This document shows positions 16,255-26,157 of a stretch of 64,000 nucleotides of DNA, piece after piece; position 1 is the stretch's first letter; each line of letters begins with the position of its first letter. Source of the DNA: JBNJGB01 sp051747385 (GTDB lineage Bacteria > Myxococcota_A > UBA9042 > PHBI01 > JACKFB01); assembly GCA_051747385.1 (NCBI GenBank), contig JBNJGB010000004.1, positions 62,001 to 126,000 on the forward strand, read 5' to 3'. The position numbers and the translations under genes were made by a program. The notes below the pieces were generated by a model, which was given only the letters and a program-made list of their open reading frames with translations, was not told the origin of the DNA and searched no databases.

Positions 16255-17289
16255 ATGCGCTTCGTGGACGAGGCCGTCATCGAGGTGACCGCCGGGGACG
16301 GCGGGAACGGCGTGGTGCACTTCCGCCGGGAGTCGAAGGTCGCCTTCGGTGGCCCGGACGGAGGCGACGGAGGCCGTGGGGGCGACGTGGTCCTCGCGGC
16401 CGACCCGCGCGCCACCACCCTCCTCGACCACCGGTATCGCCGGATCTACCGGGCGCCCTCCGGGGGCCGCGGCGACGGCGGCAAGCGCACCGGTCGCAAC
16501 GGCGAGGACCTGGTCATCCCCATCCCGCTGGGCACTGTCGTCACGGACGAGGCCACCGGCGAGGTCGTGGCGGACATCGTGGGCGAGGACCAGCGCGTCG
16601 TCGTGGCCCACGGTGGGCGCGGGGGACACGGGAACGCGTACTACGCGACGCCGACGCGCCAGGCGCCCCGCTTCGCGCAGGAGGGCAAGCCCGGCGAGGA
16701 GCGGACGCTCCGCCTGAGCCTCAAGCTCGTGGCCGACGTCGGCCTGGTCGGCCTCCCGAACGCGGGCAAGAGCACCTTCATCCGAGCCATCAGCCGCAGC
16801 CGGGCCAAGGTGGCCGCCTATCCGTTCACGACCCTGGTCCCGAACCTCGGGGTGGCCCGGGTCGACGGTCGCGACCTCGTCGTGGCCGACATCCCGGGGC
16901 TGGTGGAGGGGGCCCACGCGGGCCACGGCCTCGGCGACCGCTTCCTGAAGCACCTCGAGCGCACCCGCGTGTTGGTGCACCTGGTGAGCCTGGCGCCGGA
17001 CTCCCCGGACCCCCTCGAGGCCTACGACACCATCAACGCAGAGCTCGAGGCGTGGTCCGAGGGCCTTGCGGAGTGTCCCCAGGTGGTGGTGCTCAACAAG
17101 CTGGACGTGGTCGATGACCGCTACGAGATCCAACTCTGGCGCGAGGCGTTCGGCGCCCGGGGCGTCGCGGTCATGGCCGCCAGCGGCCTGTCCGGCGAGA
17201 ACGTCCGGGAGGTGCTCCGCCGCGTCGTCCGACTCCTCGAGGAGACCGAGCCCGAGGAGGAGCCGGGGGAGCCCTGGAGTCCCATCTGA
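16255..17289 (+). CDS. obgE: Obg family GTPase (CgtA)
   Basis: 344 residues. Involved in large-subunit ribosome assembly and stress/cell-cycle control. The N-terminal glycine-rich Obg domain (residues 1-158: FVDEAVIEVTAGDGGNG, GGDGGRGGDV) is followed by the G domain with GLPNAGKST (P-loop, about residue 166), DIPGLVEGAH (switch II) and NKLDVVD (G4). No OCT domain follows; this short version is common. Completes the rplU-rpmA-obg cluster. Confidence 0.97.
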   Translation: MRFVDEAVIEVTAGDGGNGVVHFRRESKVAFGGPDGGDGGRGGDVVLAADPRATTLLDHRYRRIYRAPSGGRGDGGKRTGRNGEDLVIPIPLGTVVTDEATGEVVADIVGEDQRVVVAHGGRGGHGNAYYATPTRQAPRFAQEGKPGEERTLRLSLKLVADVGLVGLPNAGKSTFIRAISRSRAKVAAYPFTTLVPNLGVARVDGRDLVVADIPGLVEGAHAGHGLGDRFLKHLERTRVLVHLVSLAPDSPDPLEAYDTINAELEAWSEGLAECPQVVVLNKLDVVDDRYEIQLWREAFGARGVAVMAASGLSGENVREVLRRVVRLLEETEPEEEPGEPWSPI

Positions 17290-17376
17290 GTCCCTCCCCG
17301 GCATCCGCCGGCCACCTGCAACAAGTTTTGCTTTGAGATCGGGGGCTTCCGGCGACAAAGGCCGTAACGGGTTCTG

Positions 17377-17405
17377 TTGACGGATTCGGGGGCCGGGGGC
17401 AGACT
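17377..17405 (+). promoter_or_regulatory. Promoter upstream of the Agl/Glt-like cluster
   Basis: TTGACG (17377-17382), 17-bp spacer, CAGACT (17400-17405). The same two hexamers with the same spacing occur at 47751-47779. It lies about 110 bases upstream of the first gene of the cluster. Confidence 0.5.
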
Positions 17406-17515
17406 ACGGTTCACGGCTCGGTCGCGCCACCTCCCGGCGGCCAGCAGAGCCATGCGAGCCGCGCCACGTGGGCGAGCCTGCATGGCGTGACGATTCATCA
17501 CGCGAGGACGGTGAC

Positions 17516-18268
17516 ATGACCCGTTTCAGCGGCAGCGGTCCCGGGGCGCTCGTCGCCCTGGGCCTGGGGCTGAGCCTCCTGTCGGGCCCGCTCGGCGCCC
17601 CCAGGGCGCAGCCTGCCGGCGAGCAGGAGGAGGAGGCCCCGATCGGGGAGGAGCCCTCCGAGGGCGAGGAGGGGATGCGCGAGGCGCCGCCCCCGACGGC
17701 CGACGAGCAGTACGACATCAAGGTGCGCGAGCTCGAGGAGAAGGTCGTCAACCTCAAGGAGAAGATCTTCCGGTCGAAGACCCGGCTCCTCCTCCTCAAG
17801 GAGCGCATCCTCAACGACGTCATCGCCGAGGCGAAGCTGGTCATCCACCACGTCGACGACATGGGCGGGAGCTTCGAGCCGGTGCAGGTCTACTACAGGC
17901 TCGACGGCGAGGACCTGAAGCTGCTGGACAACGCCACGGGTCTCCTGAACACCGACGAGCCCATCGAGATCTTCAGCGGCAACGTCGCACCCGGCAACCA
18001 CAACCTCACGGTGGAGATGGTCTTCCGCGGCGACTCCGCGGTGTTCAGCTATCTCAAGGACTACCTGTTCAAGCTGCGCGCCAACTACACCTTCTACGCC
18101 ACGAAGGGGAAGGTCACGACGGTGCGCAGCGTCGGATATCTGAAGGGCGACATCACCCACGACCTGACGGAGCGCCCCTCCATCAAGTTCTCGGTGTCCC
18201 AGAAGAGCTACACGAAAGAGGCCCTCGAGACGCCCGAGGCGCGCGAGGGCGAAGGCGGGAGCGAGTAG
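17516..18268 (+). CDS. Secreted coiled-coil protein of the Agl/Glt-like cluster
   Basis: 250 residues from the ATG preceded by GAGGACGG. A signal peptide (LVALGLGLSLLSGPLGAPRA), then an acidic Glu/Pro-rich linker (about residues 32-60), a coiled coil (about 63-105, with VRELEEKVVNLKEKIFRSK) and a C-terminal beta-rich domain of about 120 residues containing FEPVQVYYRLDGEDLKLLD and GNVAPGNHNLTVEMVFRG. Myxobacterial proteins of this kind are, as I recall, often misannotated as dihydrolipoamide acetyltransferase; no lipoyl or catalytic motif is visible here. Two bases before the next TPR gene, so probably a periplasmic partner of that complex. Confidence 0.75.
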   Translation: MTRFSGSGPGALVALGLGLSLLSGPLGAPRAQPAGEQEEEAPIGEEPSEGEEGMREAPPPTADEQYDIKVRELEEKVVNLKEKIFRSKTRLLLLKERILNDVIAEAKLVIHHVDDMGGSFEPVQVYYRLDGEDLKLLDNATGLLNTDEPIEIFSGNVAPGNHNLTVEMVFRGDSAVFSYLKDYLFKLRANYTFYATKGKVTTVRSVGYLKGDITHDLTERPSIKFSVSQKSYTKEALETPEAREGEGGSE

Positions 18269-18270
18269 GG

Positions 18271-20661
18271 ATGGCTCCTCGGAGCACCGCGCTGCTTCTG
18301 GCGGCGACGGTCGGCGTCCTCTCCGGCCCGGCGCAGTGGGCGCGGGCACAGGAGGGCGAGGCGGACCCAGTCACCTCCTACGAGCGGCGCCTCGACAACC
18401 TCCGGCGCAGCGTCGAGCGTCTCGAGCGCCTGTACGCGGATCCGGTCGCGGTGATCCGCACGCACCCGCTGGAGACGCGCTTCGTCGAGGCGCGCGTACA
18501 GTACGACCTGGGCCACTGGGAGTCCGCCTCCGTCATCCTGATGGAGCTGGTGGACAACGACGCCTTCACCCGCAACCCGGAGTATCCGGAGGCCCTGCTG
18601 ATGCTGGGCCGCAGCCTCCTGAAGCAGGGAAACGTCAAGGCGGCGCGGGGCTACCTCGAGCGGGCGGCGAACGCGGCGAACCCCGAGGTCACAGACGAGG
18701 CGCGCTTTCTGCTCATCGACATGGCCCTGGACCGCGGCGACGACGAGGCGCTGCGCGACCTCGTGCGGAGCCTCTCCGGGACGGCCAGCCCCCGCACGCA
18801 GTACGCCATGGGCAAGGCCCTCGTCCGGCTCGGCGAATACCAGCGGGCGCTGTCGGTGCTGGGCGGCCTGACGACCCACGACGAGCTGGGCGCCAAGACG
18901 CGCTACTACATGGGCGTCGCGCAGACGGCCCTGGGCCGCACGGAGGCGGCCCAATCCGCGTTCGAGGACCTCGCGGCGGCCCCCTCCGACGAGGGGGTCT
19001 CCACCGACGTCCGCGACCTGTCACGCCTCGCCCTCGGGCGGCTGCACATGGAGGCGGGCGACCTCGTCAGCGCCGTGACCGCGTACCAGCGCATCGAGCG
19101 GCACAGCCCGCACTACGAGGTGGCGCTGTACGAGATGGCGTGGACGTACATCAAGGCCGAGCAGTACGACAAGGCGCTCGGCACCCTCGACGCCCTCCTG
19201 CTCACGGTGAAGGACCCGGAGCTGGACGTGGAGGCGCACACCCTCAGGGGCCGGCTGAACATCTTCCTGAACGACTACGAGTCGGCGGTGGAGAGCTTCG
19301 ACGAGATCGTCGCCCGCTTCGCCCCCATCCGGAACGAGCTGGAGCGCTTCACCCGGAACCCCGACAACGTACACCGCTACTTCGAGTGGCTCCTGGAGCG
19401 CCAGGTCGAGGAGGCCGCCCTGAACGCACCGCTCACGGATCGTACCGCGGAGTGGGTGGAGTCCGTGGGCGACATGAAGCAGGTCGTCGAGGTGTTCGAC
19501 GAGATGAGCACCCAGCGCAACGAGATCCGGACGACGCACGAGCTCGCCGAGGACCTGGAGCGCATCGTCACCTCGCGCAACCGCGTGGAGCTGTTCCCGG
19601 ACCTCAAGGAGGGCTGGACACGGGCCGTCGTTCTGGAGAACCAGCTCCTGTTCCTGTCGTCCCAGATGCTCGACCACCAGAACCGCCACCTGAAGCCGAA
19701 CCTAGACGCCTCCGAGAAGGCCGAGCTGAGCGAGCTGGTGAACTGGCGCCAGCGCCTGGAGCGCCGCTTCGCCCGGCTCCCCATGACCTTCGGCCAGTAC
19801 CAGGAGCGGAAGGCCCGGGTGGACGAGCGCTTCCTGGACCTCAAGCGCAAGGCCTTTCTGGTCCGACAGCGCCTCAAGGCGGTGCGCCGCCAGCTCCTCG
19901 CCCTGGAGCGGTACGTCGACGATCGCCAGTACGCGGAGAAGGGCGAGAAGTTCTCGGAGGAGCGCGAGGACGAGATCCGCGCGCTCCTCGCGGAGGAGAA
20001 GACCCGGCTCGAGGAGCTCTACGACGACCTCGCCGGCCTCGAGCGGGAGCTGGAGGTGGAGGCCCGGCGCATCGGCGCGGGCGACGAGGCCACGCGCGGC
20101 GAGGAGGACCTGAAGCAGGCCCTCATCGAGGCCCACAAGCGTGAGGGGCTGTTCTACGACCGCCACGCCGCGGACGCGAAGCCCGGCCTCGTGGCCGACT
20201 TCGATCGGCTGGGGCAGGCCCGCGATCGGATCTTCGAGCAGGTGGGCGCCCTGGACCGTGTCGTGGCCGCCATCGACCGCAAAGTGGACGCCCAGGTGCG
20301 GCGCCTGCGCGCCCGCATCGAGCGAGAGTCCCGGAAGCTGTCCGGCTACGCCGCCACCATGGGCACCTACGAGTCCCAGGGCGAGCGCATCGGCCAGCGG
20401 GTCGGCGAGGAGCTGTTCGACCGGGCCCGGCAGAAGATGAAGGACGTGGTCCTCAAGGCCGAGGTGGGGCTCATCGACGTCGCCTGGCAGCGCAAGCGCG
20501 AGAAGACCGAGGACATCCAGGCCATGAGCCAGGAGAAGTCGGACAAGCTCCGGCGCCTCGACGCGACGCTCCAGGAGCTCATGACCGAGCGCATCCGCTC
20601 GCCGCTGTTCGGCGGCGGCGAGGGCGAAGGCGCCGAGGGCGGCGAGGAGGAGACGCCGTGA
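18271..20661 (+). CDS. Periplasmic TPR and coiled-coil protein
   Basis: 796 residues. Signal peptide with a cut near ARAQ, then TPR-like helical repeats (about residues 40-340, for example YPEALLMLGRSLLKQGNVKA and YMGVAQTALGRTEAAQSAFE), then a long charged coiled-coil region (about 430-770) and a Gly/Glu tail. No enzymatic motif. Probably a scaffold in the periplasm. Its stop overlaps the GTG of the next large TPR gene (GTGA). By order and architecture it belongs to the envelope complex with TolQ/TolR downstream; I cannot assign it to a specific Glt protein. Confidence 0.8.
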   Translation: MAPRSTALLLAATVGVLSGPAQWARAQEGEADPVTSYERRLDNLRRSVERLERLYADPVAVIRTHPLETRFVEARVQYDLGHWESASVILMELVDNDAFTRNPEYPEALLMLGRSLLKQGNVKAARGYLERAANAANPEVTDEARFLLIDMALDRGDDEALRDLVRSLSGTASPRTQYAMGKALVRLGEYQRALSVLGGLTTHDELGAKTRYYMGVAQTALGRTEAAQSAFEDLAAAPSDEGVSTDVRDLSRLALGRLHMEAGDLVSAVTAYQRIERHSPHYEVALYEMAWTYIKAEQYDKALGTLDALLLTVKDPELDVEAHTLRGRLNIFLNDYESAVESFDEIVARFAPIRNELERFTRNPDNVHRYFEWLLERQVEEAALNAPLTDRTAEWVESVGDMKQVVEVFDEMSTQRNEIRTTHELAEDLERIVTSRNRVELFPDLKEGWTRAVVLENQLLFLSSQMLDHQNRHLKPNLDASEKAELSELVNWRQRLERRFARLPMTFGQYQERKARVDERFLDLKRKAFLVRQRLKAVRRQLLALERYVDDRQYAEKGEKFSEEREDEIRALLAEEKTRLEELYDDLAGLERELEVEARRIGAGDEATRGEEDLKQALIEAHKREGLFYDRHAADAKPGLVADFDRLGQARDRIFEQVGALDRVVAAIDRKVDAQVRRLRARIERESRKLSGYAATMGTYESQGERIGQRVGEELFDRARQKMKDVVLKAEVGLIDVAWQRKREKTEDIQAMSQEKSDKLRRLDATLQELMTERIRSPLFGGGEGEGAEGGEEETP

Positions 20662-23600
20662 GGCGAGCGCTGCTCCGAGGAGCCGTCGTGGCCCTGCTGA
20701 CCCTGGCCTGGTCCGGCTGGATGCCCGTCCGTGCGGCGACGGTCCAGGCGCCGCCGGGCGAGGAGCCCGCGACCGAGCCGGACACCGAAGCCCCCGATGG
20801 GGGGACGGCCGAGGACGAGCCCCCGGCCGACGATGCCACGGCGCCCCGCCCGGCTCCGAAGATCGAGCCCCAGGCCGCACCCGAGCAGGAGGACACCACG
20901 AACGAGGGCGCCGAGCAGCCGTCCGGTGCCGCCGAGCGCGTGGACGCCGAGCCGGACCTGCCCAAGTGCCGCCAGGATCAAGCCGGGGAGGAGAAGTCGG
21001 AGGAGCGCGGCGAGGACGAACCCGAGACCACGGTGGCCGAGGACCTGGATCAGCAGGCGGCCCGGCGACGCTTCGAGGAGTCGGTGGAGCGCTACGCCGA
21101 GGTGGCCAAAGACTACCAGGAGGAGGCCCACGATCGGATCCGGCGCTCCGTCGAGGAGCAGAAGGAGTTCGTCCAGCGGACCTACGGGCGGCGGACCGCG
21201 GAGCACGAGCTGGCGGAGCGCCAGCGCCGCGCCGACGCCATCGAGCGCTTCGAGCGCTTCGTGGAGCGCTATCCGAACAACGACGGCTACACGCCCGACG
21301 CGATGTTCCGCCTCGCGGAGCTGTACTACGAGCGGAGCGAGGTCCGCTTCGCCGACGCCATGGAACAGTACGAGAAGGACCGGGATCTGTACGAGCGGGG
21401 CAAGATCCCGTCCGAGCCCACCCTCCCCCGGCGGGACTACGACGACTCGGTGCGAATGTACGAGACGATGCTGGCCCGCTTCGGGGACAGCTATCGCTAT
21501 GCGGATGCCGTGTACTACCTGCTGGGCTACGTGCAGAACGAGCAGGCCAACGACGTGGCCGCCCAGCGCGCCTGGAAGCGACTCGTGGAGCAATTCCCCA
21601 AGAGCCGCTATGCCCCGGAGGTCTGGCTCCGCACGGGCGAGATGCACTTCGACTACGGCGAGTTCCGCCAGGCCGCCGACGCCTACGAGGAGGTCCTCCG
21701 CTATCCGGAGTCGCGCTTCTACGACAAGGCGCTCTACAAGCTCGGGTGGACCTACTTCCAGCTCTACGACTACGATCGGGCCATCCGGACGTTCAAGAAC
21801 CTCATCGCCTGGTACGACCGCGACGAGGCGGGTAGCGAGGGCCTCGCCAGCGCCCTGCGGAAGGAGGCGGTCGACTACCTCGCGGCCAGCCTGGCCGAGG
21901 ACGACTGGGACAGCGACGGCCTCGACGACCCCGACGCCGGCGTGGACCGGGCCCTGTCGTATCTCTCCGGGGGCGAGCCGTACGAGCGCGACATCATCGA
22001 GCGCTACGCGGCGACCCTGGTGGAGTTGGCCGATCGGGAGAAGTGGCAGGAGGCCGTCCAGGTCTACGATCGCCTCATCGCCATGAACCCGATGCACGAC
22101 GAGGCGCCGGAGTACCAGGGCGAGATCATCCGCATCTACGACATCCTGCGGGAGATCGACGCCGCGGCACGGGAGCGACGCGAGCTGGCGAACCGCTTCG
22201 GCCCGGGCAGCCGGTGGTGGGAGGCCCACGAGGGCGATCCGCGCCTCCGGGACCAGGTCACGGAGCACATCGAGGAGGCCATGCGCAAGCGGGCCCTCTG
22301 GCACCACCAGCGGGCCCAGGAGCTGAAGGTGCAGGCGCGCATGGAGCGCGATCCCGACCTCCAGGCGCAGTCCAGCGAGCAGTATCGAAAGGCGGCCGAG
22401 GCCTACCGGGAGTACCTGGCGAAGTACCCGAACGAGCCCGCCAGCTACGAGATGACCTTCTTCCTGGCGGAGTCCTACTGGTACTCGGACCAGTTCGACA
22501 AGGCGGCGCCCATCTACGAGCAGGTCGCCACGGACCCGAACAACGACGACTACCGGCAGGCGGCGGCGTGGTCGTCCATCAAGAGCTGGGAGAGCATCGT
22601 CGAGGAGCGCGCCGACGCGGGCCGCGTCCCGGCCAAGGCGGTGCCGGGAAGCCAGTGGTCCCCCCCCGAGGAGGAGGAGGCCGGGGGCGCCACGGACCTG
22701 GCGGAGACGGAGGTCTCGCGCGTGGAGCCGGAGGCCGTGCCCGAGTCGGTGCGGCGCTGGATCGAGGCCATCGACTACTACGCGGACCATGACTTCGAGG
22801 ACGGGGCCAGCGAGAAGAACCAGGCCCTGGTCTCCTACCAGGCCGGCGAGATCCTCTACCGGTTCAAGAACTATCCGGCGGCTCGGGAGCGCTTCAAGCA
22901 GGTCATCGCCTGCCATCCGGGCCAGGAGGTCGCAGCCTACGCGGCGGCGAACATCATCAACAGCTACAGGGACGAGAACGACTGGCCGAACTTGGAGAAG
23001 TGGGCCGACATCGCCGATCGCCTCGAGCTGGGCACGGAGGAGCAGCAGCAGAGCCTCCGCAAGGAGATCAAGCTCTTCAAGCTCGGCTCCATGTTCAAGC
23101 GCGCCGAGTCCCTGTATCGCACGGAGAAGTACCTCGAGGCCGCCCGCGAGTTCGAGCGGCTGGCCGACGAGAACCCCGACGCGGACTTCGCCGACAAGGC
23201 GTACTTCAACGCGGCGACCGCCTACAAGAAGGAGAAGTACTACGACTCGGCGGCCCGCATCTTCGAGAAGCTGGTCACCGACCCCCGCTACGAAGACAGC
23301 GACTTCGCCGAGGAGTCGCTGTTCGAGCTCGCGGAGACGAACAAGCTCTTCTTCAACTTCGACAAGGCCGTCAACGCGTATCTGACGCTGTTCGAGCGCT
23401 ACCCGGAGGGCGACAACCGCAGCTACGCCCTGTTCCAGGCGGCGACGCTGCAGGAGAACGCCGGGGACGAGCGGGCGGCGGCGAAGACCTGGGAGCGCTA
23501 CGCGAGCCTCTACTCCGACACCGAGGAGGCGCCGGGGACCTTGTACCGGGCGGCCGAGCTGTACGGGGAGATCGACGCGGACGCCGAGCAGCGGCGGGTG

Positions 23601-24305
23601 CTCCGGGAGTTCATCGAGCGCTACGAGGCCACCCCCGGCCAGGACGTCCTCGTCATCGACGCCTTGTCCACCCTGGCCGACCTCGCCGAGGAGGAAGGCA
23701 ACGTCCGGGCCGCCGAGCGCTACTGGAGTCGCGTGCTCCGGGAGTACGTCGCCCGCGACCAGGAGCCGGGCTCGCCGGCGGCGGAGGACGCCGCCAAGGC
23801 GCGCTTCAAGCAGGTCGAGCAGGTCTTCGCCGACTATGCCGACCTGAAGATCGACACGCCCAACCAGCGGCGGGCCTCCGCGATCATCGAACGGAAGAAC
23901 AAGCTCCTGAGCGAGCTGGAGGAGTCGTACGCGGAGGTGGCCGGCTACAACGCCGTCGACTGGACCATCGCCGCGGCCTATCGCCTCGCAGACATCTACA
24001 AGGACTTCGCGGACACCCTGTACAACGCGCCGTATCCGGAGGGTCTCGATCCCCAGGTGCTCGACGCCTACATCGTGCAGATCGAGGATCTGGGCCTGAA
24101 GTACGAGGACATCGCGATCAACCGCTACGAGAAGGCCATCCAGGCGGCCCGGCGCCTGAAGGTGACCAACGAGTGGGCGAAGAAGGCCCTCGAGCAGATC
24201 AACAAGTACAAGCCGGCCGAGTACCCCCTCTACAAGGAGGAGATCCGCCTGCCGGACTTCGATCCGCTGTACGACCTCGACGCCCGCGTCCCGGAGGTGC
24301 GGTGA
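20658..24305 (+). CDS. Large TPR protein, GltD/AgmU-like
   Basis: 1215 residues, close in size to the large TPR protein GltD (AgmU) of the Myxococcus motility complex. Signal peptide, an acidic Pro/Glu-rich linker (about residues 30-125), then many TPR units over the rest, such as YADAVYYLLGYVQNEQAND and ALYKLGWTYFQLYDYDRAI; WTYFQ and LYYERS-type motifs recur. Several units are spaced by acidic loops (DDWDSDGLDDPDAGVD). It probably spans the periplasm as a protein-protein scaffold. GTG start overlapping the previous stop. The assignment to GltD rests on architecture and gene order only. Confidence 0.75.
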   Translation: MRRALLRGAVVALLTLAWSGWMPVRAATVQAPPGEEPATEPDTEAPDGGTAEDEPPADDATAPRPAPKIEPQAAPEQEDTTNEGAEQPSGAAERVDAEPDLPKCRQDQAGEEKSEERGEDEPETTVAEDLDQQAARRRFEESVERYAEVAKDYQEEAHDRIRRSVEEQKEFVQRTYGRRTAEHELAERQRRADAIERFERFVERYPNNDGYTPDAMFRLAELYYERSEVRFADAMEQYEKDRDLYERGKIPSEPTLPRRDYDDSVRMYETMLARFGDSYRYADAVYYLLGYVQNEQANDVAAQRAWKRLVEQFPKSRYAPEVWLRTGEMHFDYGEFRQAADAYEEVLRYPESRFYDKALYKLGWTYFQLYDYDRAIRTFKNLIAWYDRDEAGSEGLASALRKEAVDYLAASLAEDDWDSDGLDDPDAGVDRALSYLSGGEPYERDIIERYAATLVELADREKWQEAVQVYDRLIAMNPMHDEAPEYQGEIIRIYDILREIDAAARERRELANRFGPGSRWWEAHEGDPRLRDQVTEHIEEAMRKRALWHHQRAQELKVQARMERDPDLQAQSSEQYRKAAEAYREYLAKYPNEPASYEMTFFLAESYWYSDQFDKAAPIYEQVATDPNNDDYRQAAAWSSIKSWESIVEERADAGRVPAKAVPGSQWSPPEEEEAGGATDLAETEVSRVEPEAVPESVRRWIEAIDYYADHDFEDGASEKNQALVSYQAGEILYRFKNYPAARERFKQVIACHPGQEVAAYAAANIINSYRDENDWPNLEKWADIADRLELGTEEQQQSLRKEIKLFKLGSMFKRAESLYRTEKYLEAAREFERLADENPDADFADKAYFNAATAYKKEKYYDSAARIFEKLVTDPRYEDSDFAEESLFELAETNKLFFNFDKAVNAYLTLFERYPEGDNRSYALFQAATLQENAGDERAAAKTWERYASLYSDTEEAPGTLYRAAELYGEIDADAEQRRVLREFIERYEATPGQDVLVIDALSTLADLAEEEGNVRAAERYWSRVLREYVARDQEPGSPAAEDAAKARFKQVEQVFADYADLKIDTPNQRRASAIIERKNKLLSELEESYAEVAGYNAVDWTIAAAYRLADIYKDFADTLYNAPYPEGLDPQVLDAYIVQIEDLGLKYEDIAINRYEKAIQAARRLKVTNEWAKKALEQINKYKPAEYPLYKEEIRLPDFDPLYDLDARVPEVR

Positions 24306-25906
24306 TGCGGCGCATACAGGGTGCCCTGCCCAAGATGCTGGTCGCCGGACTCCTCGCCTGGCCGGCGGCGACATACGCCCAGCCGGGGCCGGGAGCCGGC
24401 GAGGAGCAGCCAGCCGCAGAGGACCGGCCGGAGAGCGAGGAGGCTGCACCCAAGCCTCCCACCGAGGGGGAGTCCCCGGGGGCTGAGCCCGAGCCCGAGC
24501 CGGAACCCGAGCCGGGTCCCGAGCCGGAACCCGCGCCGGAACCCGAGCCGGAACCCGCGCCGGAACCCGAGCCGGAACCCGCGCCGGAGCGCCCCCCCGC
24601 CGACGCCCCCCGGGGTGTGCACACGGCCTGGGAGGCCGCGCGGCTCATCGACGACGGTGAGCTCTCCGGCGCGGAGGCGAAGGCCTCCCTGGCGCTCACA
24701 CAGCCGGGCGGCTCGGCACCGGGACACTTCCAGCTGGCGCGCATCCGGGCCCGGCAGGGGCGTCTGTCCGAGGCACGCGACGAGGCACGCCGGGCGGTGG
24801 ACGCCGATGCGCTGTACACGCCCGGCCAGGTCCTCCTGGTCCACCTCCTCACCGAGACGGGGGACGCCGCCTCGGCGATCGCCCGCCTCGACTCCCTCGC
24901 CAACCGCGAGCCGGACGCGCTCGGCGTCCGCATCGCCCTGGCCGAGGCCCAGATCGCCGCGGGGCGGCCCTCGGACGCCATGGACACGGCGCGCGCCGTC
25001 CTCAAGCGCGCCGAGACGTCCGTCACGGCCATGAAGCTCCTCGCGCGCGCCTACCTGGCGGTCGACAACCCCTCGGCGGCCGAGGCCATCCTGGAACGTG
25101 CCCTGGAGCTGGAGACGGACGCGGAGGCGTACCTGCTCCGGGGCCGAATCGCGCTGATGCGGGACGAGGTCAACCGCGCCCGGAGCTGGTTCGAGCAGGC
25201 CGTCGAGGCGGACGGGGACCACCCGGAGGCCCTGAACAACCTCGGCTACACGTTGCTGGAGGTCCGGAGCTTCGAGGCGGCCATCGAGGTCCTGGACGAG
25301 GCCGTGATGCTGGCCCCGGCCTATGCGACGGCCTGGTTGAATCTGGGGAGCGCGCGCCGCGGCCTCCAGCGCTTCGACGAGGCGGAGGCAGCGTGGAAGC
25401 GCACCCTGGAACTGGACCCGGACATGGCCGAGGCCTCGTTCAACCTGGGTATCCTGTACCTCGAAAACGACGCGGGCGGCCGGGATCGCATCCAGCGGTA
25501 CGAGGCGGCGATCGAGGCGTTCAACGACTACAAGTCGTCCGCTCGGCCCACCGGGAAGGCCCTGGAGCAGGTGGACAGCTACATCGAGGAGGCGAAGCTC
25601 CTCCTGGACCGGGAGAAGCAGCGCAAGCAGCAGCAGCTCAAGCAGGCCCAGCCCGATGAGGCACCTGCCGAGGAGACACCGGAGGAGCCCCCCGCGGAGG
25701 AAGCGCCCGCCGAGGAGACACCGGAGGAGCCCCCCGCGGAGGAAGCGCCCGCCGAGGAGCCCCCCGCCGAGGCGCCCCCCGTCGAGGAGACACCGGAGGC
25801 GCCCCCCGCCGAGGAGGCCCCTCCGGGTGACGAGGGCTCCGCCGCGGGCCCGACTCGCGCTGCCGCGACGACCCACGCGACGGAGGTACGCCGATGCGAC
25901 GCCTGA
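24305..25906 (+). CDS. TPR protein with proline-rich spacers, GltE/AglT-like
   Basis: 533 residues; the ATG shares a base with the previous stop (TGATG). Signal peptide (MLVAGLLAWPAATYAQ), then a Pro-Glu repeat spacer (about residues 58-98), about eight TPR units (about 105-410, including YLLRGRIALMRDEVNRA, HPEALNNLGYTLLEVRSF and YATAWLNLGSARRGLQRF), a helical segment and a second low-complexity tail with a 14-residue unit duplicated exactly at DNA level (25670-25711 and 25712-25753). The spacers suggest a reach across peptidoglycan. The resemblance to GltE/AglT is inferred from TPR content and neighbours. It overlaps the next gene by 13 bases. Confidence 0.75.
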   Translation: MRRIQGALPKMLVAGLLAWPAATYAQPGPGAGEEQPAAEDRPESEEAAPKPPTEGESPGAEPEPEPEPEPGPEPEPAPEPEPEPAPEPEPEPAPERPPADAPRGVHTAWEAARLIDDGELSGAEAKASLALTQPGGSAPGHFQLARIRARQGRLSEARDEARRAVDADALYTPGQVLLVHLLTETGDAASAIARLDSLANREPDALGVRIALAEAQIAAGRPSDAMDTARAVLKRAETSVTAMKLLARAYLAVDNPSAAEAILERALELETDAEAYLLRGRIALMRDEVNRARSWFEQAVEADGDHPEALNNLGYTLLEVRSFEAAIEVLDEAVMLAPAYATAWLNLGSARRGLQRFDEAEAAWKRTLELDPDMAEASFNLGILYLENDAGGRDRIQRYEAAIEAFNDYKSSARPTGKALEQVDSYIEEAKLLLDREKQRKQQQLKQAQPDEAPAEETPEEPPAEEAPAEETPEEPPAEEAPAEEPPAEAPPVEETPEAPPAEEAPPGDEGSAAGPTRAAATTHATEVRRCDA

Positions 25907-26157
25907 TGCTCCGAGTGGCCCTGACGGTCTCCGCGGCCGCGCTCGCCCTGACCCTCCTCGCCCCGGCGGCCTCCGCACAGGCGGGCGGACGGGCCCCCCA
26001 GGTCATCGAGCTGGAGGAGATGGTCATCGAGGGGAAGGTGGCCAAGCCGCAGGTCTTCTACGTCCTCGGCCGGAGCACGATCCGCTACCGGAGCCTGCGG
26101 ATGGACCGGACCTTCGTCCACCGCATCATCGAGACGGCGAAGAAGAACCCTTTTTAA
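25894..26157 (+). CDS. Small secreted protein of the Agl/Glt-like cluster
   Basis: 87 residues starting inside the 3' end of the TPR gene, with a good GGAGG site. Signal peptide (LTVSAAALALTLLAPAASAQ), then a mature part of about 57 residues with VIELEEMVIEGKVAKPQVFY and a basic C-terminus ending AKKNPF. No known domain recognised. The sequence looks constrained (balanced beta/helix pattern, no low complexity) and its place between a TPR gene and tolQ suggests a small periplasmic subunit. Confidence 0.7.
   Translation: MRRLMLRVALTVSAAALALTLLAPAASAQAGGRAPQVIELEEMVIEGKVAKPQVFYVLGRSTIRYRSLRMDRTFVHRIIETAKKNPF

Noticed and set aside
20367..24449. 1360-codon minus-strand frame
   Set aside because: Antisense to the large TPR gene; the Leu/Val/Arg-rich translation mirrors the acidic TPR codons and has no start signal.
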